Source of the DNA: CAZCQP01 sp964500895
Lineage (GTDB): Bacteria > Bacillota > Clostridia > Lachnospirales > JAISER01
Assembly (NCBI GenBank): GCA_964500895.1
Contig: CAZCQP010000036.1
Coordinates: forward strand, 1 to 29,976
Reading direction: 5' to 3'
DNA: 29,976 bases
Part shown: one piece after another, positions 1-7,347 of the stretch
How the letters are laid out: each line of letters begins with the position of its first letter
Position numbering within the stretch: the first letter of the stretch is position 1
The notes under the pieces: generated by a model
Told to the model about the DNA's origin: nothing
Seen by the model: the letters and a program-made list of their open reading frames with translations, nothing else
The model's database searches: none
Position numbers and translations under genes: made by a program

Positions 1-84
1 AATCCAAGGGAATCAACTGTTTTTAATATTATCACTAAAATATTCCCCCCTTTATGCCCTCATTTTAATTAAAGGAGGTATTTT

Positions 85-1251
85 ATGAAAGGAAGCACAA
101 GACATAAAGATGGAAAATGTACAGCAAGAATAGATGTTGGCCGAGTGAATGGACAACGCAAACAAAAAGAATGGGGCGGATTTGCTACAAAAAAGGAAGC
201 TGAGAAAAAGTTAATAGAAATGTTAAGCGAACTCAACTCAAAAGGACGCATTACTGAAAGTCCAAAAATGACATTTTCGGAATTATTCGAAGAATTTATA
301 ACGAATGAAGCTGTGCTGACACGAAAATATGCTACTGTTGTCCGATACAAATCACTTTTTAAAAATCATTACAAGAATGAATTTGGTTACAGATATATTG
401 ACACTCTCACTCCACAGGAATTACAGAAATTCATTGTGGAAAAAAGTGAAAAACTAAGTGAGGAATATGTAAGAAGCCTATATAACTTTTTACTGGTTTT
501 ATACGGGTATGCTGAGAAATATGAGTACATAAAGGAAAATCCTATTAAGAAAGTCGAGCCACCCAGACAGCCCCGTTCCGTTGCGGTGAAGATCTACAGC
601 AAAGAAGAATTGGAGATGCTTCACAATCGGCTGAAAACGACAAATCTGCTAACGCCCTTTATGCTTGGATTACATTTGGGTATCAGAGCCGGTGAATGCT
701 ATGCACTTCGATGGTCTGATTTTGACTTTGACAAAAACACTGTTACGATTAATAAGCAGTTGCAAAAGGAAAATAAAAGATGGTCATTTACAACCACAAA
801 AACAGTAAACAGTGACCGAACGATTACCTTTGGTGAAACGCTGAAGACCTATTTGCTTGCCACTAAGAATCTACAGGAACAAAAAAAGTTATTCTATGAT
901 GATTATTATCATATCAACAAGATAGTTGATGTCAGAGATAAAAAAAGAAGCACGGTCATAAACATAGACGACCTCGTCAACATCAAAGATAAAGGGGATT
1001 TGCTAACACCACATAGTAATAAGGTAATATCACGAATTGCTAAGACGGAATTGGAAATAGACTTTAAATATCACAATTTAAGGCATACCCACGGGACTGT
1101 TCTGTTGGAGCAGGGTCTAAACCCTAAATACATATCACAGCGTTTAGGCCATTCCAAACTTGAATTCGCCTTGCGCCTGTACACTCATGTGACTAGAAAG
1201 ATGGAAAGTGACTCCAAGAAAGCCCTTGATACATATTTTGATTTTGAATGA
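85..1251 (+). CDS. Tyrosine-family site-specific integrase
   Basis: A 388-residue phage/ICE-type tyrosine recombinase that would catalyse integration and excision of a mobile element. The catalytic set is visible and complete: Arg201 in GIRAGE, a likely beta-hairpin Lys near 237-239, His330 and Arg333 in HNLRH, His356 in LGHS and the nucleophile Tyr366 in RLYTHV. The N-terminal 60 residues look like an arm-type DNA-binding domain, followed by a SAM-like core-binding domain (about 62-160) and the catalytic domain (about 170-388). The ATG has a strong AAAGGAGG site eight bases or fewer upstream. Base composition is visibly more AT-rich than the rest of the window, which fits acquisition. No excisionase or cargo is seen, so the element presumably extends left beyond the window edge. 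Family-level call is firm; the specific element (Tn916-like ICE, phage or island) cannot be decided. Confidence 0.93.
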   Translation: MKGSTRHKDGKCTARIDVGRVNGQRKQKEWGGFATKKEAEKKLIEMLSELNSKGRITESPKMTFSELFEEFITNEAVLTRKYATVVRYKSLFKNHYKNEFGYRYIDTLTPQELQKFIVEKSEKLSEEYVRSLYNFLLVLYGYAEKYEYIKENPIKKVEPPRQPRSVAVKIYSKEELEMLHNRLKTTNLLTPFMLGLHLGIRAGECYALRWSDFDFDKNTVTINKQLQKENKRWSFTTTKTVNSDRTITFGETLKTYLLATKNLQEQKKLFYDDYYHINKIVDVRDKKRSTVINIDDLVNIKDKGDLLTPHSNKVISRIAKTELEIDFKYHNLRHTHGTVLLEQGLNPKYISQRLGHSKLEFALRLYTHVTRKMESDSKKALDTYFDFE

Positions 1252-1330
1252 TTTATCACAACAAGCTATCGCACCGATTGTATATAAAAAATTGCTGTAA
1301 AGCTGATTACTACAGGCTTTGTAAGCGTTT

Positions 1331-1436
1331 TGGTGGGACAACTTGTTTTTTTACAAAAAAATAAAGCTCTATCCCACCATTATCCCACCAAATCACGAAA
1401 ACACAGGAAAATCCATAGAGCTTTAAAAAAATAAAA
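1331..1436. repeat. Repeat cluster downstream of integrase, candidate attachment-site region
   Basis: Three copies of one motif are seen: TGGTGGGACA at 1331-1340 and two tandem copies of TATCCCACCA in the opposite orientation at 1370-1379 and 1381-1390, spaced 11 bases. Overlapping them are an inverted repeat AAAGCTCTAT (1363-1372) / ATAGAGCTTT (1415-1424) and a direct repeat of seven A, T, three A at 1355-1365 and 1425-1435. Repeats like these beside an integrase commonly bind the recombinase or mark the element end. The exact crossover site is not determinable without the other end. Confidence 0.45.
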
Positions 1437-1466
1437 CAGGGTATTCCTGTTTCAAGAACACCCTGT
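1425..1466 (-). terminator. Rho-independent terminator of the rubrerythrin gene
   Basis: On the minus strand ACAGGGT (1460-1466) pairs with ACCCTGT (1436-1442), with additional GTTC/GAAT-type pairing inside, and is followed by a run rich in T (complement of 1425-1436). It lies about 40 bases past the rubrerythrin stop codon. Confidence 0.75.
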
Positions 1467-1508
1467 AAAGCCTTTAAATATCAGCTTATTAAAGCATATT
1501 TTTTTATA

Positions 1509-2060
1509 TTATTTGCCGCCGAAATATCTTTCAAGAAGCCCTTGGAAAGCCTTACCGTGTCTTGCTTCGTCTTTAGCCATTTCGTGCACGGTGTCGTGGA
1601 TGGCATCGTAGTTCAGTTGTTTTGCTTTAGTGGCCAAGTCTTTTTTGCCTTGGGTTGCGCCGTGTTCTGCCATTACACGCATTTCAAGGTTTTTCTTGGT
1701 GGAAGCGTCAACCACTTCGCCCAGCAGTTCTGCAAATTTAGCAGCATGTTCTGCTTCTTCAAAAGCAATGCGTTTGTAAGCTTCTGCCACTTCTGGGTAA
1801 CCTTCACGGTCTGCCTGGCGGCTCATAGCCAGATACATACCCACTTCTGTACATTCGCCCATGAAGTTTTGTTTCAAACCTTCAATCACTTCTGGGTCTA
1901 AATCTTTGGCAATGCCAATTTTATGTTCATCTGCAAATACAAGGCCTTCACCAGCTGCTTCTTTGAATTTGTCTGCGCCAACACCGCATTGTGGGCATTT
2001 TGCTGGGGGTTCAGCACCTTCATGTACATAACCGCAAACTGTGCATACAAACTTTTTCAT
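1509..2060 (-). CDS. Reverse rubrerythrin (N-terminal rubredoxin domain)
   Basis: A non-haem iron peroxidase that reduces hydrogen peroxide (and oxygen in some family members) in the cytoplasm of anaerobes, receiving electrons through its rubredoxin-type iron site. The rubredoxin domain is at the N-terminus (Cys6, Cys9, Cys22, Cys25 in CTVCGY and CPQCG), the opposite order to classical rubrerythrin, followed by a ferritin-like di-iron four-helix domain with EEAEH and DEARH metal-ligand motifs. Start choice: two in-frame ATGs occur at 2066 and 2060; the AAGGAGG at 2069-2075 is only 2 bases from the first but 8 from the second, so the protein most likely begins MKKFVC (183 residues). It is monocistronic, with its own promoter, a PerR/Fur-like operator and a terminator, which fits peroxide- or iron-responsive control. 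Confidence 0.92.
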   Translation of the reverse strand: MKKFVCTVCGYVHEGAEPPAKCPQCGVGADKFKEAAGEGLVFADEHKIGIAKDLDPEVIEGLKQNFMGECTEVGMYLAMSRQADREGYPEVAEAYKRIAFEEAEHAAKFAELLGEVVDASTKKNLEMRVMAEHGATQGKKDLATKAKQLNYDAIHDTVHEMAKDEARHGKAFQGLLERYFGGK

Positions 2061-2095
2061 ATTCATTTCCTCCTTAAGTTATAATTTATATCAAA

Positions 2096-2110
2096 TGATA
2101 ATAATTATTA
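2096..2110. promoter_or_regulatory. PerR/Fur-type operator overlapping the transcription start
   Basis: TGATAATAATTATTA is a 7-1-7 palindrome that differs from the Fur consensus TGATAATNATTATCA at one base and from the PerR consensus TTATAATNATTATAA at two. It lies directly downstream of the -10 element, a position suited to repression. Known reverse rubrerythrins in clostridia are PerR-repressed; which Fur-family protein binds here is inference. Confidence 0.65.
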
Positions 2111-2117
2111 TGTAGTT

Positions 2118-2145
2118 ATTATAGCATCTATTTTTATAATGTCAA
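2118..2145 (-). promoter_or_regulatory. Sigma-A promoter of the rubrerythrin gene
   Basis: Perfect -35 TTGACA (complement of 2140-2145) and perfect -10 TATAAT (complement of 2118-2123), 16-base spacer, on the minus strand. Predicted start of transcription is near 2111, about 40 bases before the ribosome binding site. Confidence 0.85.
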
Positions 2146-2220
2146 GCACTTTTTTAAATTTTTTTTAAAGCTTATCAAAACCACTGGATAAAGTCAAGGG
2201 TGGTATCCCTGCATAAGAAC

Positions 2221-2244
2221 CAGGGCTTGACCATGCAAGCCCTG
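2221..2244 (-). terminator. Stem-loop after the GTA-repeat protein gene
   Basis: CAGGGCTTG (2221-2229) pairs perfectly with CAAGCCCTG (2236-2244) around a six-base loop, 23 bases beyond the stop codon. The T-tract on the minus strand is short (GTTCTT), so termination may be weak. Confidence 0.55.
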
Positions 2245-2266
2245 TTCATATTAAACCATCAACGGC

Positions 2267-3136
2267 TTAGTGACCCATTTGGCTGCCACCTGTTTGGTTG
2301 CTGCCCATTTGGCCGGAAGCACTCGATTGGCCAATTTCTACTACAGGAATAGAAACTTGCGCATTGGGGTAAAGGATACGGTCTGCGCTGTTGCCGTCTG
2401 TTGCAGAGTAAATTAAAGTATCCAGTTTCGCCCGGAATCTACCGGAGATGATCCATAAATCTTTGCCGTCCTGTACAATATAGGTGTCCCCTTCAAGTCT
2501 GGCATAACCGTTTTCATCCATTGGGTTAACCATTTGAAGCAGGCTGTTGCCAATGGCTGTTTCGCCTTGAGCACTGCGGCTCATATAAGGGTTCGGCGCA
2601 GCCAAAGCAGCAGGGTTACCTGTGGTGTTTGGTCTGGCAGTGGTTGAAGTTGTGTTTCTGTTTGGATTCAGCAAAGGATTGGTGTTCGGGGCAGCGTTAA
2701 TGTTGGTGGTTGCCCCGCTTTGGCCTTGTGTGCCCATACCAGTGGCTTGACCAGCAGCTTGTCCAGCTGCGGTGCCAGCAGTTCCGGCAGTACCAGCTGT
2801 ACCAGCTGTACCTGCGGTTCCGGCTGTACCAGCAGCAGTGCCAGCAGTACCAGCGGTTCCGGCTGCGGTGCTGGATGTGCCTACACCAGATCTACCCCCA
2901 ACTGAACCAGGGGCTCCGGCTGTACCTTGACCTGTTGCGCCAACGCCAGAAGTACCGGCAGTACCTGTGCCTGTGCCCGTCATACCAGCAGAAGCGCCAA
3001 CGCCTGTTCCGCCGCCTGCTCCACCAGCACTGCCAGCGCCACCAGCGCCACCGGCACCGCCTGAGCCCATAGCAAAAACATTGGTTGTTGCAGCCAAAAT
3101 CATGGCCACACAAAGACATGCAACTTTTCGTTTCAT
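2267..3136 (-). CDS. Secreted Gly/Ala/Thr-rich repeat protein of unknown function
   Basis: 289 residues. Residues 1-22 form a signal peptide (charged MKRK, hydrophobic core, FA-M cleavage region). Residues 24-50 are Gly/Ala-rich GGA-type repeats; 51-92 are Gly-X-X sequence; 93-121 consist almost only of GTA triplets; 122-190 are Gln, Asn, Thr and Pro rich. The C-terminal 85 residues are ordinary sequence (YARLEGDTYIVQDGKDLWII and following) and look like a small beta-rich folded domain. Glycine at every third position recalls bacterial collagen-like proteins, but proline is nearly absent, so a true collagen triple helix is doubtful. The start has AAGGAGG seven to eight bases upstream. It is flanked by stem-loops on both sides and so is probably a single-gene unit. 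I do not recognise a named family. Confidence 0.8.
   Translation of the reverse strand: MKRKVACLCVAMILAATTNVFAMGSGGAGGAGGAGSAGGAGGGTGVGASAGMTGTGTGTAGTSGVGATGQGTAGAPGSVGGRSGVGTSSTAAGTAGTAGTAAGTAGTAGTAGTAGTAGTAGTAAGQAAGQATGMGTQGQSGATTNINAAPNTNPLLNPNRNTTSTTARPNTTGNPAALAAPNPYMSRSAQGETAIGNSLLQMVNPMDENGYARLEGDTYIVQDGKDLWIISGRFRAKLDTLIYSATDGNSADRILYPNAQVSIPVVEIGQSSASGQMGSNQTGGSQMGH
2771..2860 (-). repeat. In-frame GTA-codon tandem repeat tract
   Basis: Codons 93-122 of the secreted protein encode GTA triplets, with two interruptions where an extra Ala is inserted (AAG). At DNA level these are imperfect 9-base units of GGN-ACN-GCN. Such tracts change copy number by slippage in multiples of 9 and would alter protein length without breaking the frame. 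Confidence 0.75.
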
Positions 3137-3264
3137 GAAACTTCCTCCTTGTAAATGAAATTAATCATTGGATACAGACCATATTATTTTCAATAAAGGA
3201 ATAATAATGCTATATAAAATCTGCCATGGAAGTTTCAGGTTATTATGCTTTAGCAACAATAATA

Positions 3265-3295
3265 ACACCCCTGGTCATTTTAAGTCCAGAGGTGT
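3265..3295 (-). terminator. Terminator of the 3310-4539 gene
   Basis: ACACCTCTGG pairs with CCAGGGGTGT on the minus strand (3286-3295 with 3265-3274, one mismatch) around an 11-base loop and is followed by TATTATTGTT. It lies 14 bases beyond the stop codon. The plus-strand side is also followed by T-rich sequence, so it could act in both directions. Confidence 0.7.
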
Positions 3296-3309
3296 TCATT
3301 TTTAACTTT

Positions 3310-4539
3310 TTAATTAATGTTAAGCATCCAGTACCCATAAGCGCCTTCAGAGGCTTTGGCCCCGTCACAGCACGTAAACCGGTTGAAGCCCAGCTGCTCC
3401 GCCACCGGCTGCTGTTGCTGGCTATACTGGGCAGGCACCCCCACCACATAACCTAAACGTGGGGATTCTTTCTGTTGCCCCAGCAGCAAATGGTTGTGCA
3501 GCTTATACCCTAAAATAACCATAGGCGCATTCAGAAGCTGCGGGTCTACAGGCAGTACGGCCAATTCTTTTAATGAAATAAGGCACCAGTCCATGGGCGA
3601 GTTTTCCTGCACTCTAAAAGGGTTGTGGCACAGGTTGCTTTTAAAAATATCTTTTATTTCTGCTGCATGGATATAGCCAGAGGCTTCCACTTCCATGGTC
3701 TGGGCCTCGTCCGTATGGTCCGAGGCGACTTCAACAGGGGCCGCTTCCTCCCCTTGCCCTTGGCCTTGCTCAGCAGTTTCCTTGTCATCTGTCCATGTAA
3801 AGGCGTAGTGCTCCAGTTCGTCCAGGCTCTGGCTAAAGGTTTGAGCCACAGACTTAAACGCATTGTGCACAGCCCCACCGGAAGCATTGATTGGGTTGCC
3901 CGCTGCCTCTTGGGTTTGCGCTTGCCCTTCTTCCAGGGTTTCTTCTTGTACTTCTTCTTCTGTCAGAACGGGTTCTACAACCGGAAATACATAGGGTACT
4001 TCTTCCTGGGACTGCATCCCGTCACTGGTCCAAGGCTCCCCTATTTCCCCTGGGGGAACAATGGCCTCGGGCGGAGATTGACCTTCCGGCGGCTCCTCCA
4101 CCGGGGCAACGTTTGCCGCAAAAGCATCGGCTTCCTTCACCGTTCTTTGCAGATTGGGGCGGCCCTTCCAGTCATATTCCCCCACGTAGCCTTCCAGGGT
4201 GCAGCGTGCGTCACCCTCACCGGCCACCACCACATGCACCGCTTGAATTTCCTCCATGGCAAGCCCGCTTTGCCCAATGTCCTGGGGCGTTACCCCGGTG
4301 CGAAACTCCCCGTGGCCCCGCTGATCCACCGTTACCGTACCCACCGGCACAAAACGGTGCTGGCTAACCACCATGGCTTTGTACAACACGTTGGGTCTTA
4401 AATTTTGCACCCATAACGAAATTTTTCCTTCGTGGCCCCGTTCCTCCAGCAAGCAGCGCCCGGACGGTGCCCGGCCACCAAACCCATCATTTAGGCTGCT
4501 GCCCTTTAAAGTGACCAATGTCCGCTTATATGGAAACAT
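3310..4539 (-). CDS. Three-part protein of unknown function with acidic linker
   Basis: 409 residues, no signal peptide and no membrane segment. Residues 1-120 form a folded, probably beta-rich domain (SGRCLLEERGHEGKISLWVQ then a LYKAMVVS strand and a GTVTVDQRGHGEF strand). Residues 125-295 are a low-complexity linker rich in Glu, Gln and Pro. Residues 300-409 form a second domain with the pattern MDWCLISL, ILGYKLHNHLLLGQ, LGYVVGVPAQY, AEQLGF and GAYGYWML. From memory the C-terminal pattern resembles the DUF6128-type domain of clostridial proteins; I could not check this. The start at 4539 has only a distant GAAAGGG, so it is less certain than most. No terminator is visible between larC and this gene, so it may receive read-through transcription from the upstream train. 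Role unknown. Confidence 0.8.
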   Translation of the reverse strand: MFPYKRTLVTLKGSSLNDGFGGRAPSGRCLLEERGHEGKISLWVQNLRPNVLYKAMVVSQHRFVPVGTVTVDQRGHGEFRTGVTPQDIGQSGLAMEEIQAVHVVVAGEGDARCTLEGYVGEYDWKGRPNLQRTVKEADAFAANVAPVEEPPEGQSPPEAIVPPGEIGEPWTSDGMQSQEEVPYVFPVVEPVLTEEEVQEETLEEGQAQTQEAAGNPINASGGAVHNAFKSVAQTFSQSLDELEHYAFTWTDDKETAEQGQGQGEEAAPVEVASDHTDEAQTMEVEASGYIHAAEIKDIFKSNLCHNPFRVQENSPMDWCLISLKELAVLPVDPQLLNAPMVILGYKLHNHLLLGQQKESPRLGYVVGVPAQYSQQQQPVAEQLGFNRFTCCDGAKASEGAYGYWMLNIN

Positions 4540-4627
4540 GTCGGCTTCATCCCTTTCAGCAATATGCAGGCAGCCGCAAGCCGCCCTTTTACAGTTAACA
4601 TATGCATAAAAAGGAAAATTTAGACTT

Positions 4628-5794
4628 TTAAGCGTTTGAACCTTTTCTTACCGCATCGTAAATGGCCTTTAAAGGCACACCCTGAGCCACAGCCAAGCCT
4701 TTGGCACTTTCATACTCTGGGTAAACAAACCGGCTGCCTTCAAAGGCGGCGGCTTTGGCTTGCACTTCCCCATATGGGGTTTGCACCGTTTGCATCTCTC
4801 GGGGCAGGCAAAACCGTTCCTCCTGCCGCATCCGAATGCCAATGGTGGTGGTTTCCGTAAAAATGATTTGCTTCAACTGGGGCACATCTTCCGGGCGACA
4901 CAACGCCGTTAACTTTACTGCCGGGCGGTTTTTCTTCATTTGAATAGGGGTGAAATATACGTCCTTTGCCCCCTCTTGCAACAGCCGCTCCATCACGTAA
5001 CCCAACACTTCAGGGGTGCAGTCGTCCATGTTGGTTTCCAGCACGGTGACGGTGTGGGTTTGCTTGGTCGCTTCTTCCCCCAACACCAGCCGCAGCACAT
5101 TAGGAATGTCCAGGTTACGGCTGCCCGCACCGTAGCCCACCTTGCGCACCTGCATCTCCGGCATGGCACCAAAGGTTTCTGCCAGTTCCGCCACAATTGC
5201 TGCCCCGGTAGGGGTGACCAGTTCGCAAGGCACATTGATTTGCCGGGTGCGCACCTTTTCGTCTGTGAAAATCTCCATCACCGCAGGAACCGGCACAGGA
5301 ATTTTACCATGGCGGCAAGTGATGAAGCCATGGCCATCGCTCACCACCGAAGCCGCAATCCGTTCCGGCTGCAAGTAATGCACGCAAATGGCCACACCCA
5401 CAATGTCCACAATGGAATCCAACGCCCCAACCTCATGGAAATGCACCGCTTCCATGGGCTGGTTGTGCACTTTACCTTCCGCTTTGGCCACCCGGGCAAA
5501 AATGCGTTTGGATAGGCTTTTCACAGCCTCCGGCAAAACACTGCCGTCAATGAGCAGGCAAATGTCTGCATAGGTGCGGTGGACGTGCTCTTTGTCCTCA
5601 TCGGTTTTTACGTTCACGGACAAAGCACCGATGCCGTTCTTGCTCACTTGGGTCACTTCAATGTCAAAGCCTTGCACGTTCAGCTTGGCCAGTTCCGTTT
5701 TCAAATGGCTTTCCGGCACACCCAGCCCTAAAAAAGCCCCCAGGCACATGTCCCCGCTAATGCCGGAGAAACAGTCAAAATACAATATCTTCAT
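4628..5794 (-). CDS. larC: Nickel-pincer cofactor biosynthesis protein LarC (nickel insertion)
   Basis: 388 residues from MKILYFDCFSGISGD, the hallmark N-terminus of the LarC family. LarC is a CTP-dependent cyclometallase that inserts nickel into pyridinium-3,5-bisthiocarboxylic acid mononucleotide, finishing the cofactor used by lactate racemase LarA and relatives. An upstream in-frame extension to 5851 is possible but the ATG at 5794 has AGGGGTG five bases upstream and gives the family N-terminus. In Lactiplantibacillus plantarum LarC is split into larC1 and larC2 joined by frameshifting; here it is one continuous reading frame. It follows larB by 10 bases and is the third gene of a larE-larB-larC block. 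LarA is not in the window. Confidence 0.9.
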   Translation of the reverse strand: MKILYFDCFSGISGDMCLGAFLGLGVPESHLKTELAKLNVQGFDIEVTQVSKNGIGALSVNVKTDEDKEHVHRTYADICLLIDGSVLPEAVKSLSKRIFARVAKAEGKVHNQPMEAVHFHEVGALDSIVDIVGVAICVHYLQPERIAASVVSDGHGFITCRHGKIPVPVPAVMEIFTDEKVRTRQINVPCELVTPTGAAIVAELAETFGAMPEMQVRKVGYGAGSRNLDIPNVLRLVLGEEATKQTHTVTVLETNMDDCTPEVLGYVMERLLQEGAKDVYFTPIQMKKNRPAVKLTALCRPEDVPQLKQIIFTETTTIGIRMRQEERFCLPREMQTVQTPYGEVQAKAAAFEGSRFVYPEYESAKGLAVAQGVPLKAIYDAVRKGSNA

Positions 5795-5804
5795 GGTTTC
5801 ACCC

Positions 5805-6548
5805 CTATAAACGATTAATACTATGGGCCAAATACCCTGCCCCAAAGCCATTGTCGATGTTCACAACCCCCACGCCGCTGGCGCAGCTGTTTAACATGCT
5901 TAAAAGGGCCGCCAGCCCGCCGAAATTAGCACCGTAACCCACGCTGGTGGGTACTGCAATCACCGGCTTGTCTGTCAGGCCGCCTACCACACTGGCTAGG
6001 GCACCTTCCATGCCGGCCACCACAATAATGACCCCGGCGTTTTTAACCATGTCCAGCTTATACAACAGCCTGTGTAGCCCTGCCACACCCACGTCATACA
6101 ACCTATCCACTTCGTTGCCTAGAAAAGAGGCTGTGATGGCCGCTTCTTCTGCCACAGGCACATCCGAAGTGCCCCCGGTGACCACCAACACCCGGCGGGT
6201 GTTTTTGGGGACTGGTGCATTTTCCACTGTCACCAGCCCCGCTTCTTCATGATATATCCCTTCCGGGCAAACGGCCAAAACTGCAGCTGCCCGTTCTTCG
6301 TCTGCCCTCGTGGCCAATATGTTCTGTGCCCCGTGGGCCTTCATGTTTGCCACAATGCCTTGAATTTGGGCAGGAGATTTCCCTGCGCAGTAAATCACCT
6401 CTGCCGTTCCCTGGCGCATTTGCCGGTGGTAGTCGATGGTGGCATAAGACAATTGGTCGTCATAAGGCTTATATTGCAACGCTTTTTCCGCTTCTTCAAT
6501 GCTCATTTGGCCGTTTTGCACCTGTTGAAGCAATTGTTTAATGTCCAT
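5805..6548 (-). CDS. larB: Pyridinium-3,5-biscarboxylic acid mononucleotide synthase LarB
   Basis: 247 residues, similar in its C-terminal half to PurE-type AIR carboxylase. LarB carboxylates and hydrolyses nicotinic acid adenine dinucleotide to the biscarboxylic mononucleotide, the first step of pincer-cofactor synthesis. The conserved GGTSDVPVAEEA, GVAGLHRLL, VVAGMEGALASVVGGL and SVGYGANFGGLAALLSMLNSC segments are present; Cys222 in LNSCASGVGVVNIDNGFGAG matches the catalytic cysteine (Cys221) of the characterised enzyme. The start is placed at ATG 6548 (MDIKQLL); an in-frame TTG at 6554 overlaps the larE stop. Translation is probably coupled to larE. Confidence 0.9.
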   Translation of the reverse strand: MDIKQLLQQVQNGQMSIEEAEKALQYKPYDDQLSYATIDYHRQMRQGTAEVIYCAGKSPAQIQGIVANMKAHGAQNILATRADEERAAAVLAVCPEGIYHEEAGLVTVENAPVPKNTRRVLVVTGGTSDVPVAEEAAITASFLGNEVDRLYDVGVAGLHRLLYKLDMVKNAGVIIVVAGMEGALASVVGGLTDKPVIAVPTSVGYGANFGGLAALLSMLNSCASGVGVVNIDNGFGAGYLAHSINRL

Positions 6549-6550
6549 AA

Positions 6551-7336
6551 TCAATCCATACTGCCGCTACGCAGCCCTTCCAAATCTAAGGTGATGTATT
6601 TAAAGTCCAGCCCTTTTAACCGGGCGATTAAAGTTGTGTTGTTCAGCAACTTGTCAAAGTCTTGCTTCTCCGCTTCTATACGCAAAATCTCCCCGTGCAT
6701 TCTGGCACGAATGCTTTTAAACCCGGCATCCAGCAACAAGCTTTCCGCTGTTTCTACCCGCAGCAGCCCTTCCTTGGTTAAGGTAGCACCGTAAGGCAGC
6801 CGGGTGGCCAGGCAAGCGTTGGCGGGTTTGTCCCATGTGGGCAAGCCTAGCAGCTGGCTTAACCGGCGAATGTCTGCCTTTGTTAAACCGCAATCCTTTA
6901 ACGGGCTAACCACCGCCAGCTCCAGGGCTGCTTTGTGGCCGGGGCGGTGCATGTTGGCATCGTCGGCATTCTGGCCGTCTGCAATAAACTTGGCCCCTTC
7001 CGCCAATGCCTTTTCCTTCACTTTACTGAAAATATGTTTTTTGCAGTGATAGCACCGGTCTGGGGCGTTGTTCAAAAATGCCGGCACAGTCAGGGGTGCT
7101 ACAGGCAGCACGTGGCAGGTTACCCCCATGTCCTCCGCTTGCCCAATGGCTTGGTTTAATTCACGGCGGGGCAACATTTCCCCATCTGCAAGTACCGCAA
7201 ACACTTGGTTCCCCAGCACGTCATGGGCCACTTTTAATAGGAAGGTAGAGTCCACCCCCCCGGAATAACCCACGCACAGGGGGGCCATTGTTTTTAACAT
7301 TTCTTTAAGTTTTAATAATTTATCGGTCAGTTCCAT
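6551..7336 (-). CDS. larE: PP-loop sulfur transferase LarE, three-cysteine type
   Basis: 261 residues. LarE activates the carboxylates of the LarB product by adenylation and transfers sulfur to them. The PP-loop SGGVDS is at residues 25-30. Three cysteines sit in the conserved positions: Cys95 and Cys98 in RCYHCK and Cys175 in NACLATRLPYG. Cys175 corresponds to Cys176 of the L. plantarum enzyme, which sacrifices its sulfur; homologues that carry all three cysteines are known to hold a [4Fe-4S] cluster and to work catalytically, so this protein is more likely of the cluster type (inference). Start chosen at MELTDKL because AAGGAATG lies at a suitable distance and this ATG lies just past the mfd stop; longer forms would overlap mfd. 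Confidence 0.9.
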   Translation of the reverse strand: MELTDKLLKLKEMLKTMAPLCVGYSGGVDSTFLLKVAHDVLGNQVFAVLADGEMLPRRELNQAIGQAEDMGVTCHVLPVAPLTVPAFLNNAPDRCYHCKKHIFSKVKEKALAEGAKFIADGQNADDANMHRPGHKAALELAVVSPLKDCGLTKADIRRLSQLLGLPTWDKPANACLATRLPYGATLTKEGLLRVETAESLLLDAGFKSIRARMHGEILRIEAEKQDFDKLLNNTTLIARLKGLDFKYITLDLEGLRSGSMD

Positions 7337-7347
7337 TTTATCATTCC

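Noticed and set aside
2720..2905. CRISPR-like repetition
   Set aside because: The repeated units are 9-base codon repeats without unique spacers and lie inside a coding frame.
2710..3158. Plus-strand open frames with Cys/Ser, Gln/Tyr or Pro/Val/Ala repeats
   Set aside because: They are mirror images of the GGA/GTA codon repeats on the minus strand and have no translation signals.
3625..4401. 258-codon plus-strand open frame opposite the 3310-4539 gene
   Set aside because: Its Leu/Arg/His/Phe-rich translation is typical of an antisense shadow. The minus-strand frame has domain-like structure, a linker and a terminator after it.
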